DNA of 64,000 nt from Bradyrhizobium sp. CB2312 (GTDB taxonomy: Bacteria > Pseudomonadota > Alphaproteobacteria > Rhizobiales > Xanthobacteraceae), in contig NZ_CP121668.1 in assembly GCF_029714425.1 (NCBI RefSeq), positions 3,369,501 to 3,433,500 on the forward strand, in the 5' to 3' direction. Below, one piece after another: positions 8,312-17,154 of the stretch (its first letter is position 1; each line of letters begins with the position of its first letter). Below the pieces are notes generated by a model. The model ran no database searches. It was given only the letters and a program-made list of their open reading frames with translations, and was not told where the DNA came from. A program made the position numbers and the translations under genes.

Positions 8312-9166
8312 TTAATGTGCTTTCGAGAAGAGACCCTGCGGCCGTACCAGCAAAACGAGGATTAGCAACGTGTAGATCGCGAAAGATCCGATCTCCGGCA
8401 GATAGTACTTGCCTGCGACGTCTGCCATTCCGAGCAGTAGCGAGGCCAGGAACGGACCGATGAGTCCCGATGTTCCTCCGACCGTCACGACAATCAGAAA
8501 ATTGATCATGAACTTGAGCGGAAAGTTTGGATCAAGACCGACTATCTCCACTCCCACCGCACCGCCCAGACCGGCAAGGCCTGAGCCAATCGCAAAAGTA
8601 AGCGAGAAAATCGGACCGACGCTTATTCCGAGCCCGCGTGCTACTCGCCTATCATCAACGGCTGCTCGGAGGCGACTGCCAAAGCTCGTCTTCATCAGGA
8701 TCGCTTGCAGCACGATCAGAATGGCAACGCCCATGGCGATGACCAGTGCACGGTAACGACCCACGCTTAAGAGTTGGAAGTCAAGGCGGCCCTGAAGAGA
8801 CGCGGGGACCTGGAATACCTGTTGCTGCGATCCCATAAAGTAGGTTACCGCGGCGATCGACATGAAAACGATGCCGATCGAAAAAAGTACCTGGTCAAGG
8901 TGACTGGACGTGTAGAGGCGAACGTAGAGCGTCTTTTCGAGCACGAGTCCCAGCGTGGCTGTTGCGAGAAATGCTGTGGGAAGTGCCATCAGGAAGGATA
9001 CATGCCAGTCGTTCAACAGAACGGTAGTCACGTAGCCTCCTGCCATTGCAAAAGTGCCATGGGCAAGGTTGACGAAGTTCATCAGGCCGAGCGTGACAGC
9101 CAAACCGCACGCCAAGACAAATAGCAGCATGCCGTAGGCTGCGCCGTCGAACAAAATGGTCAGCAT
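8312..9166 (-). CDS. livH: Branched-chain amino-acid-type ABC transporter permease (LivH)
   Basis: The 284-residue permease carries the LivH opening GAAYGMLLFVLACGLAVTLG and MNFVNLAHGTFAMAGGYV, with the conserved NLAHG motif, and about eight membrane segments. It lies 30 bases downstream of the substrate-binding gene and six bases before livM. It forms the heterodimeric channel with LivM. Confidence 0.92.
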   Translation of the reverse strand: MLTILFDGAAYGMLLFVLACGLAVTLGLMNFVNLAHGTFAMAGGYVTTVLLNDWHVSFLMALPTAFLATATLGLVLEKTLYVRLYTSSHLDQVLFSIGIVFMSIAAVTYFMGSQQQVFQVPASLQGRLDFQLLSVGRYRALVIAMGVAILIVLQAILMKTSFGSRLRAAVDDRRVARGLGISVGPIFSLTFAIGSGLAGLGGAVGVEIVGLDPNFPLKFMINFLIVVTVGGTSGLIGPFLASLLLGMADVAGKYYLPEIGSFAIYTLLILVLLVRPQGLFSKAH

Positions 9167-9196
9167 GTTTCAATCGTGAAGATCGGTCGTTCGGGG

Positions 9197-10378
9197 TTAC
9201 TTCTTCTTGGCCAATTTGACCGGGTCTTTGACGTTGGGGATTGTCTCGAACTCGACGTTGTATAGTTCCCCATCTTTCCGCATGACCTTGCGAATATAGA
9301 CATTCTGGACAATGTCGCGCGTCTCCGGATCAATGGAGACGGGCCCACGAGGACTCATCCAGGCGAGCCCCTTCATCGCATCTACTAGACGCTGTCCATC
9401 GATGGCGCCGCCCGTCTTCCTGAGAGCCTCGTAGATCACGTGCATGCCATCATACGCATGGACGGCAGGAATATCGGGACGGCCGCCGTTCGTGGCGGCC
9501 TTGTAAGCCGCAACAAATTCCCGGTTCTCTGGAGAATCGTGGTCCGCTGAGTAGTGCTGGGTACTCACAATTCCGAGCGCCGCGTCCCCAAGGCTATTCA
9601 ATACCTCGTCTTCCACAATTGATCCGGCAGTGATGACCTTGAGGCCCTTCCTGTCGAGGCCGCGCTCGACGATCTGCTTCATGATTGATGTGCCCGCGCC
9701 AGTCGGCACAAAGACGAAGAGTGCGTCAGCTTCCGCATCAGCAGCCCGCTGAAGAGCAGGCGAGAAGTCCGGATCGCGCAGCGGTACGCGAAGTTCGCCG
9801 ACAGCTATGCCGCCCTTCGAGGAAAAACGATCCCCAAACGCTCTTTCGGCATCAACGCCGGGTCCATAGTCGCTGACAAGCGTCACGACCTTGCTAATCG
9901 AATTCTTACGGGCCCAATCGGCCAAGGGTTCCGTCACCTGAGGCAGCGTATAGCTCGTTCGGACGATGTAGGGAGATGCTTCCGTGATCAGCGAGGTGGC
10001 TGCCATCATCACGATCATTGGGACTTCGGCCTGGGTCGCCAGAGGCGCAACGGAGAAGGCGATCGGGGTGAGCCCGAATCCTGCCAGCACATTCACCTTG
10101 TCATTGGTGATTAGCTCCTGCGCGAGCCGCTTGGCGATGGCAGGCGTGCCGGTATCGTCCTTGAGGATAATTTCGACCCGTCTCCCCGCGACCGTATCGC
10201 CATGCTTTTTCATATACAGGTTCACGCCGCTCTCAATCAGGCGACCGGTGGATGCGAAAGGCCCGGTCATCGGAAGGATGAGCCCGATCCTGAGCGTATC
10301 CTCGGCGAAACAGATGTTCGGCAGCGCCATTGCGACGGCGCTCAAGCAGCTCATTGCAATCGATCGTCTCGAAAACAT
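9197..10378 (-). CDS. ABC transporter substrate-binding protein, LivK/HAAT family
   Basis: The 393-residue periplasmic binding protein begins with a Sec signal peptide ending near ICFAED (cleavage about residue 25). The Peripla_BP_6 fold follows, with the start LRIGLILPMTGPFASTG and a ligand-binding segment around VRTSYTLPQVTEPLADWA. It is the first gene of the liv operon, with its promoter in the 10379-10666 divergent region, where a TTATTTCAAGTAATTTC element and a TTCGAA palindrome lie. The ligand cannot be read from sequence. Context favours an aromatic or amino acid precursor of 3-hydroxyanthranilate. Confidence 0.9.
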   Translation of the reverse strand: MFSRRSIAMSCLSAVAMALPNICFAEDTLRIGLILPMTGPFASTGRLIESGVNLYMKKHGDTVAGRRVEIILKDDTGTPAIAKRLAQELITNDKVNVLAGFGLTPIAFSVAPLATQAEVPMIVMMAATSLITEASPYIVRTSYTLPQVTEPLADWARKNSISKVVTLVSDYGPGVDAERAFGDRFSSKGGIAVGELRVPLRDPDFSPALQRAADAEADALFVFVPTGAGTSIMKQIVERGLDRKGLKVITAGSIVEDEVLNSLGDAALGIVSTQHYSADHDSPENREFVAAYKAATNGGRPDIPAVHAYDGMHVIYEALRKTGGAIDGQRLVDAMKGLAWMSPRGPVSIDPETRDIVQNVYIRKVMRKDGELYNVEFETIPNVKDPVKLAKKK

Positions 10379-10480
10379 GGGAACTCCTTCGGACTATGAG
10401 ACTGCACGATCATCGGGCAGCAGACGGCGATGCCTGGAGACAGCGCATGAAGCTCGCGCGACGTTAAGGCAAAAATTTCG

Positions 10481-10497
10481 TTATTTCAAGTAATTTC
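10481..10497. promoter_or_regulatory. TTATTTCAAGTAATTTC element upstream of the liv operon
   Basis: This 17-mer lies about 105 bases before the livK-like start. An exact second copy is at 57828-57844. On the minus strand GAAAT recurs three times at near-helical spacing, which suggests a protein-binding site. The binding protein is unknown. Confidence 0.35.
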
Positions 10498-10557
10498 CAT
10501 AATAGCGATTTGACGATCAGTTCGGGAGGCCGACGCGGAAGTTGGCAAATGCGATTG

Positions 10558-10569
10558 AATTTCGAAATT
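10558..10569. promoter_or_regulatory. Palindromic operator O3 (AATTTCGAAATT)
   Basis: A perfect 12-bp palindrome identical to that at 1820-1831 lies 97 bases before the aminomuconate deaminase start, in the region shared with the divergent liv operon. It is probably a GntR-FCD operator that could control both directions. Confidence 0.65.
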
Positions 10570-10666
10570 TTATGCGATAGTTGGTCAGCGGTACGCCCGC
10601 GAGACCGCAGCCCGCTGGCAGTCAGCGGAACGGACTAACCCAGTTTGCTCCAAGGACAGGACCGAC

Positions 10667-11071
10667 ATGCCAAAGATAATCGTTACCTCACAATCTGCTC
10701 CGACAACGGGCTTCACCGATCCGAGCAAGCCAGCTCCGATCGCGCAAGCAGTTCGCTTCGGAAATATGCTTTTCGTGTCGGGACAAGGGCCCCTCGATCC
10801 CGCAACGCGCGCTGTTGTCGAAGGCGATATTGAGATTCAGGCGCGGCAAACGCTCAGCAACCTTTTGAGCGTGCTCGAAGCGGGTGGGGCGACGCTGGCA
10901 AACGTTGTGAATATGCGCGTGATCTTGCGCAATGTGAATGACTTCCCCCGATTCAACGACGTGTTCAAGGAATTTCTTGAGGGCGAGAAGGTGACGCGCA
11001 CGTGCATTGGCGCGACGCCGCATAGGACCGGGGTCAACATCGAAATCGACTGCGTTGCGATGTTCGACTAA
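10667..11071 (+). CDS. nbaF: RidA/YjgF-family protein, probable 2-aminomuconate deaminase
   Basis: The 134-residue protein has the full RidA fold pattern: AVRFGNMLFVSGQGPLDP, the central QTLSNLLSVLEAGGATLANVV helix, and R in TRTCIG with E in NIEIDCVAMF near the end. General RidA proteins hydrolyse reactive enamines. The NbaF/AmnD type of 2-aminomuconate deaminase comes from the same family and gives 4-oxalocrotonate plus ammonia. Adjacency to ACMS decarboxylase and 3-hydroxyanthranilate dioxygenase makes the deaminase role the best reading. A general enamine deaminase remains possible. Confidence 0.78.
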   Translation: MPKIIVTSQSAPTTGFTDPSKPAPIAQAVRFGNMLFVSGQGPLDPATRAVVEGDIEIQARQTLSNLLSVLEAGGATLANVVNMRVILRNVNDFPRFNDVFKEFLEGEKVTRTCIGATPHRTGVNIEIDCVAMFD

Positions 11072-11169
11072 GCGGCACGGCCGAAGCCGATTCCACATTC
11101 TCCAGAGTACGCTGCCTTAGCCGCGCTGGCTGCGTGTCCAACCCCGGTCGAACAGATCAGGAGCTATTC

Positions 11170-12144
11170 GTGTTCACGTATCGCGTCGACACCCATCATC
11201 ATTTCCTCCCACCGGCATACGTCGAAGCGGTCGGAGATCGTCCGATCGCACGTACCCTTGTGTCTGGGCGTGCGCCCGCCTGGTCACCCTCGCACTCGAT
11301 CGATGCAATGGACCGTAATGGGATCCAAACCGCGGTCTTATCGCTGTCCGCGCCAGGATTCGTCTGCACCGACGCCGCTGGGACTGCAAAGCTATGTCGC
11401 GTCTGCAACGAATATGCCGCGCGAATGACCCGAGACCATCGAGGCCGCTTCGGATCTTTCGCGAGTCTGCCACTGCCTGATGTCGACGGCAGCTTACGAG
11501 AAATTGCCTATTGTCTCGACGTTCTAGGAGCTGAGGGTATTTGCCTGCTGTCCAATTACGGCGGTGTCTATCTTGGAGCTAGCCAGTTTGCGCCCGTGCT
11601 GGAGGAACTGGATCGTCGCAAGGCGCTGATCTACGTGCATCCTACCGAGGGGCCATGCGAATGCGTGTGCGGTCTGCCTCCGGCTTCACTCGAATTCCCG
11701 TTTGATACCACACGGACGATCGCCAGCCTGATGTTCAGCGGATCCTTCGCGAAGTACCGAAATCTGCGCTTCATCTTCTCGCACGCAGGCGGAACGATCC
11801 CGTTCCTTGCTGAGCGGCTTGCCCGGCTCGAAGCCAGACCGGAATACAGGGAAGCAGTCCCCGATGGAGTGCTGCAGCAACTCGGAAAGCTCTATTTCGA
11901 CACGGCGCTCTCAGCTAACGAGTTGGCGCTCGGTGCGCTGCTCCGCTTGACATCGGTCGATCACGTCCTGTTCGGAAGCGACTACCCGCATGCGCCTGAA
12001 ATGACAATGAGCCGATCGATTCGATGTCTTTCCGAGCTTGTTCCGAGTCCTGCAGACCTGGAAAAAGTCGAGCGCGAAAATGCCTTGCGGCTAATGCCGG
12101 GTTTGAAGGCGCGTCAGGTAGCTGAACGCCAGGTCCGGGTTTGA
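11170..12144 (+). CDS. nbaD: Amidohydrolase_2 protein, probable 2-amino-3-carboxymuconate-6-semialdehyde decarboxylase
   Basis: The start is placed at GTG 11170, because AGGAG sits six bases upstream and the metal-binding motif then lies at the N-terminus as usual; a GTG at 11134 is the alternative. The product is 324 residues. Metal ligands are visible as the HxH in DTHHHF, H in YVHPTEGP, H in FSHAGGTIPF and D in LFGSDYPHAP, the ACMSD pattern. The enzyme would decarboxylate the ring-cleavage product of 3-hydroxyanthranilate to 2-aminomuconic semialdehyde. It lies 98 bases after the deaminase and converges with the dioxygenase gene. Other family members decarboxylate related acids, so substrate assignment rests on the neighbours. 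Confidence 0.82.
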   Translation: MFTYRVDTHHHFLPPAYVEAVGDRPIARTLVSGRAPAWSPSHSIDAMDRNGIQTAVLSLSAPGFVCTDAAGTAKLCRVCNEYAARMTRDHRGRFGSFASLPLPDVDGSLREIAYCLDVLGAEGICLLSNYGGVYLGASQFAPVLEELDRRKALIYVHPTEGPCECVCGLPPASLEFPFDTTRTIASLMFSGSFAKYRNLRFIFSHAGGTIPFLAERLARLEARPEYREAVPDGVLQQLGKLYFDTALSANELALGALLRLTSVDHVLFGSDYPHAPEMTMSRSIRCLSELVPSPADLEKVERENALRLMPGLKARQVAERQVRV

Positions 12145-12152
12145 ACCTGGCG
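12127..12152. terminator. Hairpin over the stop codon between convergent genes
   Basis: CGCCAGGT (12127-12134) and ACCTGGCG (12145-12152) form a perfect 8-bp stem whose loop contains the TGA stop of the decarboxylase. It lies between convergent genes and may act both ways. There is no T-run, so intrinsic termination is uncertain. Confidence 0.45.
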
Positions 12153-12162
12153 CTCGCAGGGG

Positions 12163-12672
12163 TCATGGCTTTGGCATCACATTCCCGCATTTCTTGCAGG
12201 TGCGGGCATTTTCATCGTCGAAAAAGTTCTGATAAGCCTTCGACACCGGATCTGCTCGATAGTCGGCGACGACGAACCGCTCTTCGTGCAAAAGATTGTC
12301 GCACTTCGGACAGAACCACTGGAAGCGATCGACCTCGCCTTCCTTGCGCTTGCGTTCGACGATCAGGGCAAAAGCGTCAGGCGGGAAGCGCGGCGAGTGC
12401 GGAACGTTCGCCGGCATGAAGTTCACGGACCCTTCAGGGATAATAAGCACGTCTTCCTTGCCGTCTGATCCACGGTAATGGAGGTTCATCGTACCCTTGA
12501 TCATGTACGTGAATTCGTCGCTATCATTGATATGGAATTCGCTCCTGTACTCTCGACCACGAGCGACAAAAGCAAGTGATCCGGGCTCCTGCCAGAGTAC
12601 CTTCACGCGCTTCTGGCTCTCGGTCAGCTCTCGGGTGATCGAAAGTAGATCGACAAGGGGAAGGGGGAACAT
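12163..12672 (-). CDS. nbaC: 3-hydroxyanthranilate 3,4-dioxygenase
   Basis: The 169-residue cupin dioxygenase opens the ring of 3-hydroxyanthranilate to 2-amino-3-carboxymuconate 6-semialdehyde. The Fe(II) ligands H47, E53 and H92 (FHINDSDEF and NVPHSPRFP) are present. The bacterial C-terminal rubredoxin-like metal site is complete: C121-P-K-C124 and C159-K-K-C162. Length matches bacterial NbaC/HAAO. It is transcribed alone, divergently from the GntR regulator. Two TTCGAA sites lie between the two genes. This is the enzyme that best defines the pathway of the island. Confidence 0.92.
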   Translation of the reverse strand: MFPLPLVDLLSITRELTESQKRVKVLWQEPGSLAFVARGREYRSEFHINDSDEFTYMIKGTMNLHYRGSDGKEDVLIIPEGSVNFMPANVPHSPRFPPDAFALIVERKRKEGEVDRFQWFCPKCDNLLHEERFVVADYRADPVSKAYQNFFDDENARTCKKCGNVMPKP

Positions 12673-12700
12673 CAGACTCTCCTCTCAAAGACGTATTTCG

Positions 12701-12860
12701 ATAAGATAGCATATTTCGAAATTTGCAGAAGGAAATTGTTGCCTCGGACTGTCCCGCCGCGTTTCGAGGGACTTATTGCTTGGACTCGTACCCAAGAGAT
12801 CAAGCAGAATCATCGGGGTCCGCAATCCAGGATATTGTTTTAAACTTCGAAATTCCCTAG
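12701..12860. promoter_or_regulatory. Divergent control region with operators O4 and O5
   Basis: ATTTCGAAAT is at 12713-12722, about 40 bases before the dioxygenase start. A variant, CTTCGAAATT, is at 12845-12854, about 44 bases before the GntR start. The paired sites fit repression or activation of the dioxygenase plus autoregulation by the GntR-FCD protein. The remaining sequence is AT-rich and has no gene. Confidence 0.6.
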
Positions 12861-12897
12861 ATTGGTCGCCGAAATCTCTCTTTTCAGGAATTCACGG

Positions 12898-13665
12898 ATG
12901 ACGTTCGATTGGGGGCCCCCGGTACGTATCGGGTCGAATCGCGAGCATAAGACGCTGACCGATGCGACGGTCGACCGGCTGCGGGAAGATATTATTTCTG
13001 GACGGCTGAAGTCGGGCGCCAAAGTCAAATCGGAGGACCTGAAGGGGCTATATGGTGTTGGTACCAGTCCGATCCGCGAGGCCCTTTTTCAACTTGCGAG
13101 TGAGGGGTTGGTTCGCGCTGACGGCCAACGCGGTTTCCGCGTCGCTGAACTCAACCAAAATGAACTGCTCGAGATTACCGATTGGCGTGCCAGGCTTGAG
13201 GGCGAGGCCCTTCGTCGCTCGATCATCAATGGCGATGTAAACTGGGAAGCGAATGCGATCGCTGCGCTTCATCGGCTCAGGGGGGTTCAAACGAGCCGCG
13301 ATCTAAGCAAGGAGAAGGCTGCCGATCTTTGGGAAGAGCGTCATTGGGAGTTTCATTTCGCTCTGTACAGCAGGTGCGGGTCTCCCTGGTTGCTGCGTTT
13401 CTGCGAACTCCTGATCCAGAACGGCGAGCGGTATCGGCGGGCTTTCGTCGAGTACAAGAGTATCGATCAGTCGATTACCCAGGAGCATGAGGCCATACTG
13501 GAAGCCGCTGTGAAGCGCGACCATGTTAAAGCTGTCAGCATCCTCGACAAGCACATCAGGCACGCTGGCGACCTCGCTCAGAAATATCTTGAAAAGTCAC
13601 TGGCGCCGAAAACTTCTTCGGCGAAGGTCAAGCCGCATCGCTCCGGCCGCGCTCGATCACACTAG
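12898..13665 (+). CDS. GntR-family regulator with FCD ligand-binding domain
   Basis: ATG 12898 is preferred (AGGAA seven bases upstream); TTG 12862 would add 12 residues. The 255-residue protein has a winged helix at about residues 18-80, with the GntR pattern GVGTSPIREALFQLASEGLV and the RGFRV wing. An FCD all-helical domain follows, with metal-type residues in the R-x-x-L-E segment (WRARLEGEALRRSI) and HWEFHFALY, and EHEAILEAAVKRD later. Such regulators sense a carboxylated intermediate. Its divergence from the dioxygenase and the repeated palindromes nearby make it the likely master regulator of the 0-16 kb island. Confidence 0.9.
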   Translation: MTFDWGPPVRIGSNREHKTLTDATVDRLREDIISGRLKSGAKVKSEDLKGLYGVGTSPIREALFQLASEGLVRADGQRGFRVAELNQNELLEITDWRARLEGEALRRSIINGDVNWEANAIAALHRLRGVQTSRDLSKEKAADLWEERHWEFHFALYSRCGSPWLLRFCELLIQNGERYRRAFVEYKSIDQSITQEHEAILEAAVKRDHVKAVSILDKHIRHAGDLAQKYLEKSLAPKTSSAKVKPHRSGRARSH

Positions 13666-13864
13666 ACCGTCTGTGTTACCGCGGGAGCTACCGACCAGGC
13701 GACATCCGCAAACAAATTATACAAATTCGTTGGACTGAATCGCATGCAACGGTGTTCCGTTTACACATGACGAGATTGTCAGCGCGAATTGAAAGCGCGA
13801 GACCTGCGGGGGGCAACCGAATGCGATCCAGCTCGCTTCGGATTCGGATAGAAGGGCGGAAATC

Positions 13865-14293
13865 ATGAACTTTATGTCTCGCTACCAGCCGGTCCTCTTG
13901 AGCCTGTTTCGCTTCATCACCGGCCTCTTGCTGTTCCAGTACGGTGTGGCCAAACTTTTCAAGTTTCCGGTGCTGCCGTACTTCGCGAACATCCCCCCGC
14001 TGATCTGGACAGCCGGCGCGCTTGAGCTAGTGCTTGGCGCCGCGCTAATGCTGGGTCTGTTCACCCGCATCGCCGGGTTCATCCTCGCCGGTGAAATGGC
14101 GTTCGCCTACTTCATTGGCCACATGTTCAAGACCGGCATGCCGGTGTTCCTGCCGCTGATCAACGGCGGCACGGCCGCGATCCTGTTCTGCTTCGTCTGC
14201 CTTTATCTCTCGGCGGCCGGCGGCGGCTCGATCAGCGTCGATGCGATGGTCCGTAAGGAAGAAGAGCCCAGCGGCTCTCTGGCGCGGCGCTGA
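13865..14293 (+). CDS. DoxX-family membrane protein
   Basis: The 142-residue protein has four hydrophobic helices and the DoxX hallmarks: early R in SLFRFITGLLLFQYGVAKLF, LELVLGAALMLGLFTRIAGFILAGEMAFAYF, and the final NGGTAAILFCFVCLYL. DoxX proteins are inner-membrane proteins of ill-defined, often redox-related, function. It stands alone between the GntR and chemoreceptor genes. Two ACAAATT direct repeats lie upstream (about 13713-13729). A specific link to the catabolic genes is only positional. Confidence 0.88.
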   Translation: MNFMSRYQPVLLSLFRFITGLLLFQYGVAKLFKFPVLPYFANIPPLIWTAGALELVLGAALMLGLFTRIAGFILAGEMAFAYFIGHMFKTGMPVFLPLINGGTAAILFCFVCLYLSAAGGGSISVDAMVRKEEEPSGSLARR

Positions 14294-14520
14294 TCTTCCC
14301 GACACGACCGAACCGCCCAGTAAAGGAGTTCTGTTCGGCTTAGGACAGCAGGGCAGGCGCGCATAGCCAAGCTATGTTCCGGGGCTAGTTCATGTCGGTC
14401 GCTTGCATCTATTTAAAGCCGTGCGACGCATCGACCGCAATAGACTCGATGACGGCGGAGCCGCCGCCGATACTTCTGCGACAGCGCCCCTCTTAACTCA
14501 CCATTAGGCGATGCCTGGTA

Positions 14521-14554
14521 TTTCCTACGAAATATTTTCGAAATTCGTAGGAAA
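14521..14554. promoter_or_regulatory. Inverted repeat with TTTTCGAAAT core over the chemoreceptor ribosome-binding site
   Basis: TTTCCTACGAA (14521-14531) and TTCGTAGGAAA (14544-14554) are perfect 11-bp arms around a TATTTTCGAA-containing centre. The right arm contains the AGGAA used for the ATG at 14561. As DNA it is an operator of the same family as O1-O5. As RNA it would hide the ribosome-binding site. Confidence 0.6.
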
Positions 14555-14560
14555 ATCGGA

Positions 14561-16243
14561 ATGACCAAGCTGGGGACTTCGAATAAACTGCTCTTGATGG
14601 TTGGCCTGTCAGTTCTGGGCCTTTTTGTTGTGGCATTCGCCGTCCTGTCCACCCTTCGCGACAATCTGCTCGAGGACCGTAAGACCAAACTGAAGGATCT
14701 TGTCCAGGTCGCCCATCTCGCTTTGAACGTCGACTATGAACGCTCGAGGAGTGAGGGACTGACAGAGGCAGACGCCAAAGCTCGATCACGGGCGCTTTTG
14801 CGCAGTCTTCGCTTTGGAAGCGACTATTTCTTTGCAACCGGACCAAATCTAATCACGGAAGCGCATCCGAACCCGAAGATCGAAGGCATGGATATGTCAG
14901 GCGTCAAGGACCCGGACGGCGTTCAATTTTCAAGGGCGCAGGTAGACCTCGTACACCGAAGCGGAAGTGGATACGTGTCGTACCGCTTTCCCAAGGCCGG
15001 CAGTCAAGAACCTACGTCGAAGATCTCGTATGTCGAGTTGTTCGAACCGTATGACTGGACGATCGGCAGCGGCATCTACACAGACGACGTCGAGGCAATC
15101 TTTGTCGGTCAGTTGATGAAGGTCGGCGCACTTATCGGCAGCGTGTCTCTGGCCGTCGTGATCATCTCCCTGCTGATAGCTCGAAGCATCGTCCGACCTG
15201 TGAAAGCCATGACGATTGCGATGGAGCACTTGGCATCGGGGCAAACGTCGACTGTTGTTCCCGCGCTCGATCGGGCTGACGAGATCGGGGCGATGGCGAA
15301 GTCACTGCATGTTTTCAAGGACAATATGATCGAGGCCGAACGACTACGGGCGGGACAGCGGGAGTTGGAAGAAAGGTCCGCGACCGACAGGCGAAAGCTA
15401 ATGGACCAGATGGCAATTGAGTTTCAAGCCGGAACCCGCGCATCCCTCGACGCGGCCGGCCTATCGGCGGCGGATATGAGACGGATATCGAAAGAGCTGG
15501 CTGTTCTTGCGGATGGTGTCGCGCGCGAGTCGACGCTGGGCGCCAATGCCGCGCTGGAAACTGCGAGCAAAATCCAGGCTGTGGCGGCCGCCACCGAGCA
15601 ACTCACTGCGTCGATCGAGCAGATTGATCGTCAGGTCATTCAATCGGCCCGGATTGCTGAACAGACCCAGTTGGAAGCAACTCGGGTCGACTCCACGATC
15701 AAAGACCTTTCGGAAGCTGCCAAAACCATTGAAGACGTCGTTCAGCTGATTAGCTCGATTGCCAGTCAAACCAACCTTCTTGCCCTGAATGCAGCCATTG
15801 AAGCCGCACGAGCCGGTGACGCCGGTCGAGGATTCGCTGTCGTTGCAGCCGAGGTTAAGGCGCTTGCAAGCCAAACTGCAAAGGCCACAGAGCAGATCGC
15901 AAGCCAGGTAACGACAATACAAGACAAGACAATGAACGCCGTGGAAGCGATTGAGGGTATTTCCCACACGATTGAGGGCCTCGGCAAGATAGCGGCTGAG
16001 GTGACATTTGCCGTCAGCCAGCAGGGCGGGGCAACGCGCGAAATCGCCCTCAATATTCAACGAATGGCCGACGGAACTGAAAGCGTTTCGCGTACGATCA
16101 GCGGTGTGAACCGAGCGGCCATCGAAACGGGAACATCGGCAAGTCTCGCGCTCGAATGCGCCGATGCGCTCAACCGACATTCGGCAAAACTCGGTGCAGA
16201 TGTGGACGACTTCGTTGGGAGACTTCGGAAGCGTGAAGCCTGA
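14561..16243 (+). CDS. Methyl-accepting chemotaxis protein with single Cache domain
   Basis: The 560-residue inner-membrane receptor has TM1 at about 10-30 and a periplasmic sCache_2 sensor at about 33-180 ([20 protein letters not shown], and [18 protein letters not shown] near the end). TM2 is at about 188-208, then a HAMP segment, then the MCP signalling domain with the conserved hairpin [20 protein letters not shown]. sCache_2 domains bind small organic acids. The operator over its ribosome-binding site ties it to the catabolic regulon, so it may steer cells to the aromatic substrate. The ligand is inferred only. Confidence 0.92.
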   Translation: MTKLGTSNKLLLMVGLSVLGLFVVAFAVLSTLRDNLLEDRKTKLKDLVQVAHLALNVDYERSRSEGLTEADAKARSRALLRSLRFGSDYFFATGPNLITEAHPNPKIEGMDMSGVKDPDGVQFSRAQVDLVHRSGSGYVSYRFPKAGSQEPTSKISYVELFEPYDWTIGSGIYTDDVEAIFVGQLMKVGALIGSVSLAVVIISLLIARSIVRPVKAMTIAMEHLASGQTSTVVPALDRADEIGAMAKSLHVFKDNMIEAERLRAGQRELEERSATDRRKLMDQMAIEFQAGTRASLDAAGLSAADMRRISKELAVLADGVARESTLGANAALETASKIQAVAAATEQLTASIEQIDRQVIQSARIAEQTQLEATRVDSTIKDLSEAAKTIEDVVQLISSIASQTNLLALNAAIEAARAGDAGRGFAVVAAEVKALASQTAKATEQIASQVTTIQDKTMNAVEAIEGISHTIEGLGKIAAEVTFAVSQQGGATREIALNIQRMADGTESVSRTISGVNRAAIETGTSASLALECADALNRHSAKLGADVDDFVGRLRKREA

Positions 16244-17140
16244 TCCGCGTCGGCGACAAGGGATTGATTGGGAACGGGTGCACACGTTCCTGGAAGTTGC
16301 CCGAGTCGGCCAGATCTCGAAAGCTTGCAAACGATTGAGGCTTGATCATTCGACGGTAGCTCGTCGGCTCACAGCCCTGGAGACAAGCCTGGGGGTTCGG
16401 CTGCTGGCGCGCAGCAGGTCCGGCTGCCAACTGACGCCGGCCGGTGAGGTCCTGTTTGCGGCCGCGGAGCGGGCCGAAGGAGAGTTCCTTCGCGTAACGT
16501 CGAATATTGGCGTCGCAAGGGACGAAATCGGCGGTTCTGTTCGTGTCGGGACGCCGGACGGGTTTGGAAACTACTACCTCGCCGACCGGCTTGGGATGCT
16601 CGCAGCGCAGCATCCACGACTTCTGATCCAGCTTGTACCGCTGCCTCGCACCTTTTCGCTGGCGCTTCACGAAGCGGACATTGCGATCACGCTGGACCGG
16701 CCGGAGTACGGTCGATTGATGCTGTCAAAACTAACCAATTACGGCCTAAGTGTTTATGCGTCGGAACAATATCTGAGTCGCGAAGGGGCAATTGAAACTG
16801 CGTCTGACCTGCCTGGAAGAGCTGATAACGCACGTCGAGGATCTCGCCTACGCACGCGCCCAGACTACGCGTCGATTGTCGGGCAGTTCACATCACGCCG
16901 ATACGAGTGCGGAAGCGTTGTTGGCCAACTCGAGGCCATTCGCTCCGTCACGGAATCGGGGTTCTGCACGACTACGTGGCATCGCGTTATCCTGAGCTTA
17001 AGCGCATTCTTCCCGAAATGAGATTCACGCGCACTTACTGGCTGGCCTCGCATTCCGACACTCACAATAGCCGGCCGGTACAAGAGGTGCGTCAGTTCAT
17101 TTCCGCATCGATCAAGAAAGACCGGTCCCTGTTTCGCTGA
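16233..17140 (+). pseudogene. LysR-family regulator broken by several frameshifts
   Basis: A GTG at 16233, overlapping the chemoreceptor stop, begins a normal LysR helix-turn-helix (VHTFLEVARVGQISKACKRL, then DHSTVARRLTALE) and the first half of the substrate domain. After about 16810 the family sequence moves to another frame ([14 protein letters not shown]), returns to the first frame ([20 protein letters not shown]), and then changes again near 16950 to a third frame ([20 protein letters not shown]) ending at 17140. At least three indels are needed to rebuild one protein of about 300 residues. Either the gene is dead or this stretch has sequence errors. Confidence 0.75.
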
Positions 17141-17154
17141 AAACGACGCGAGAC

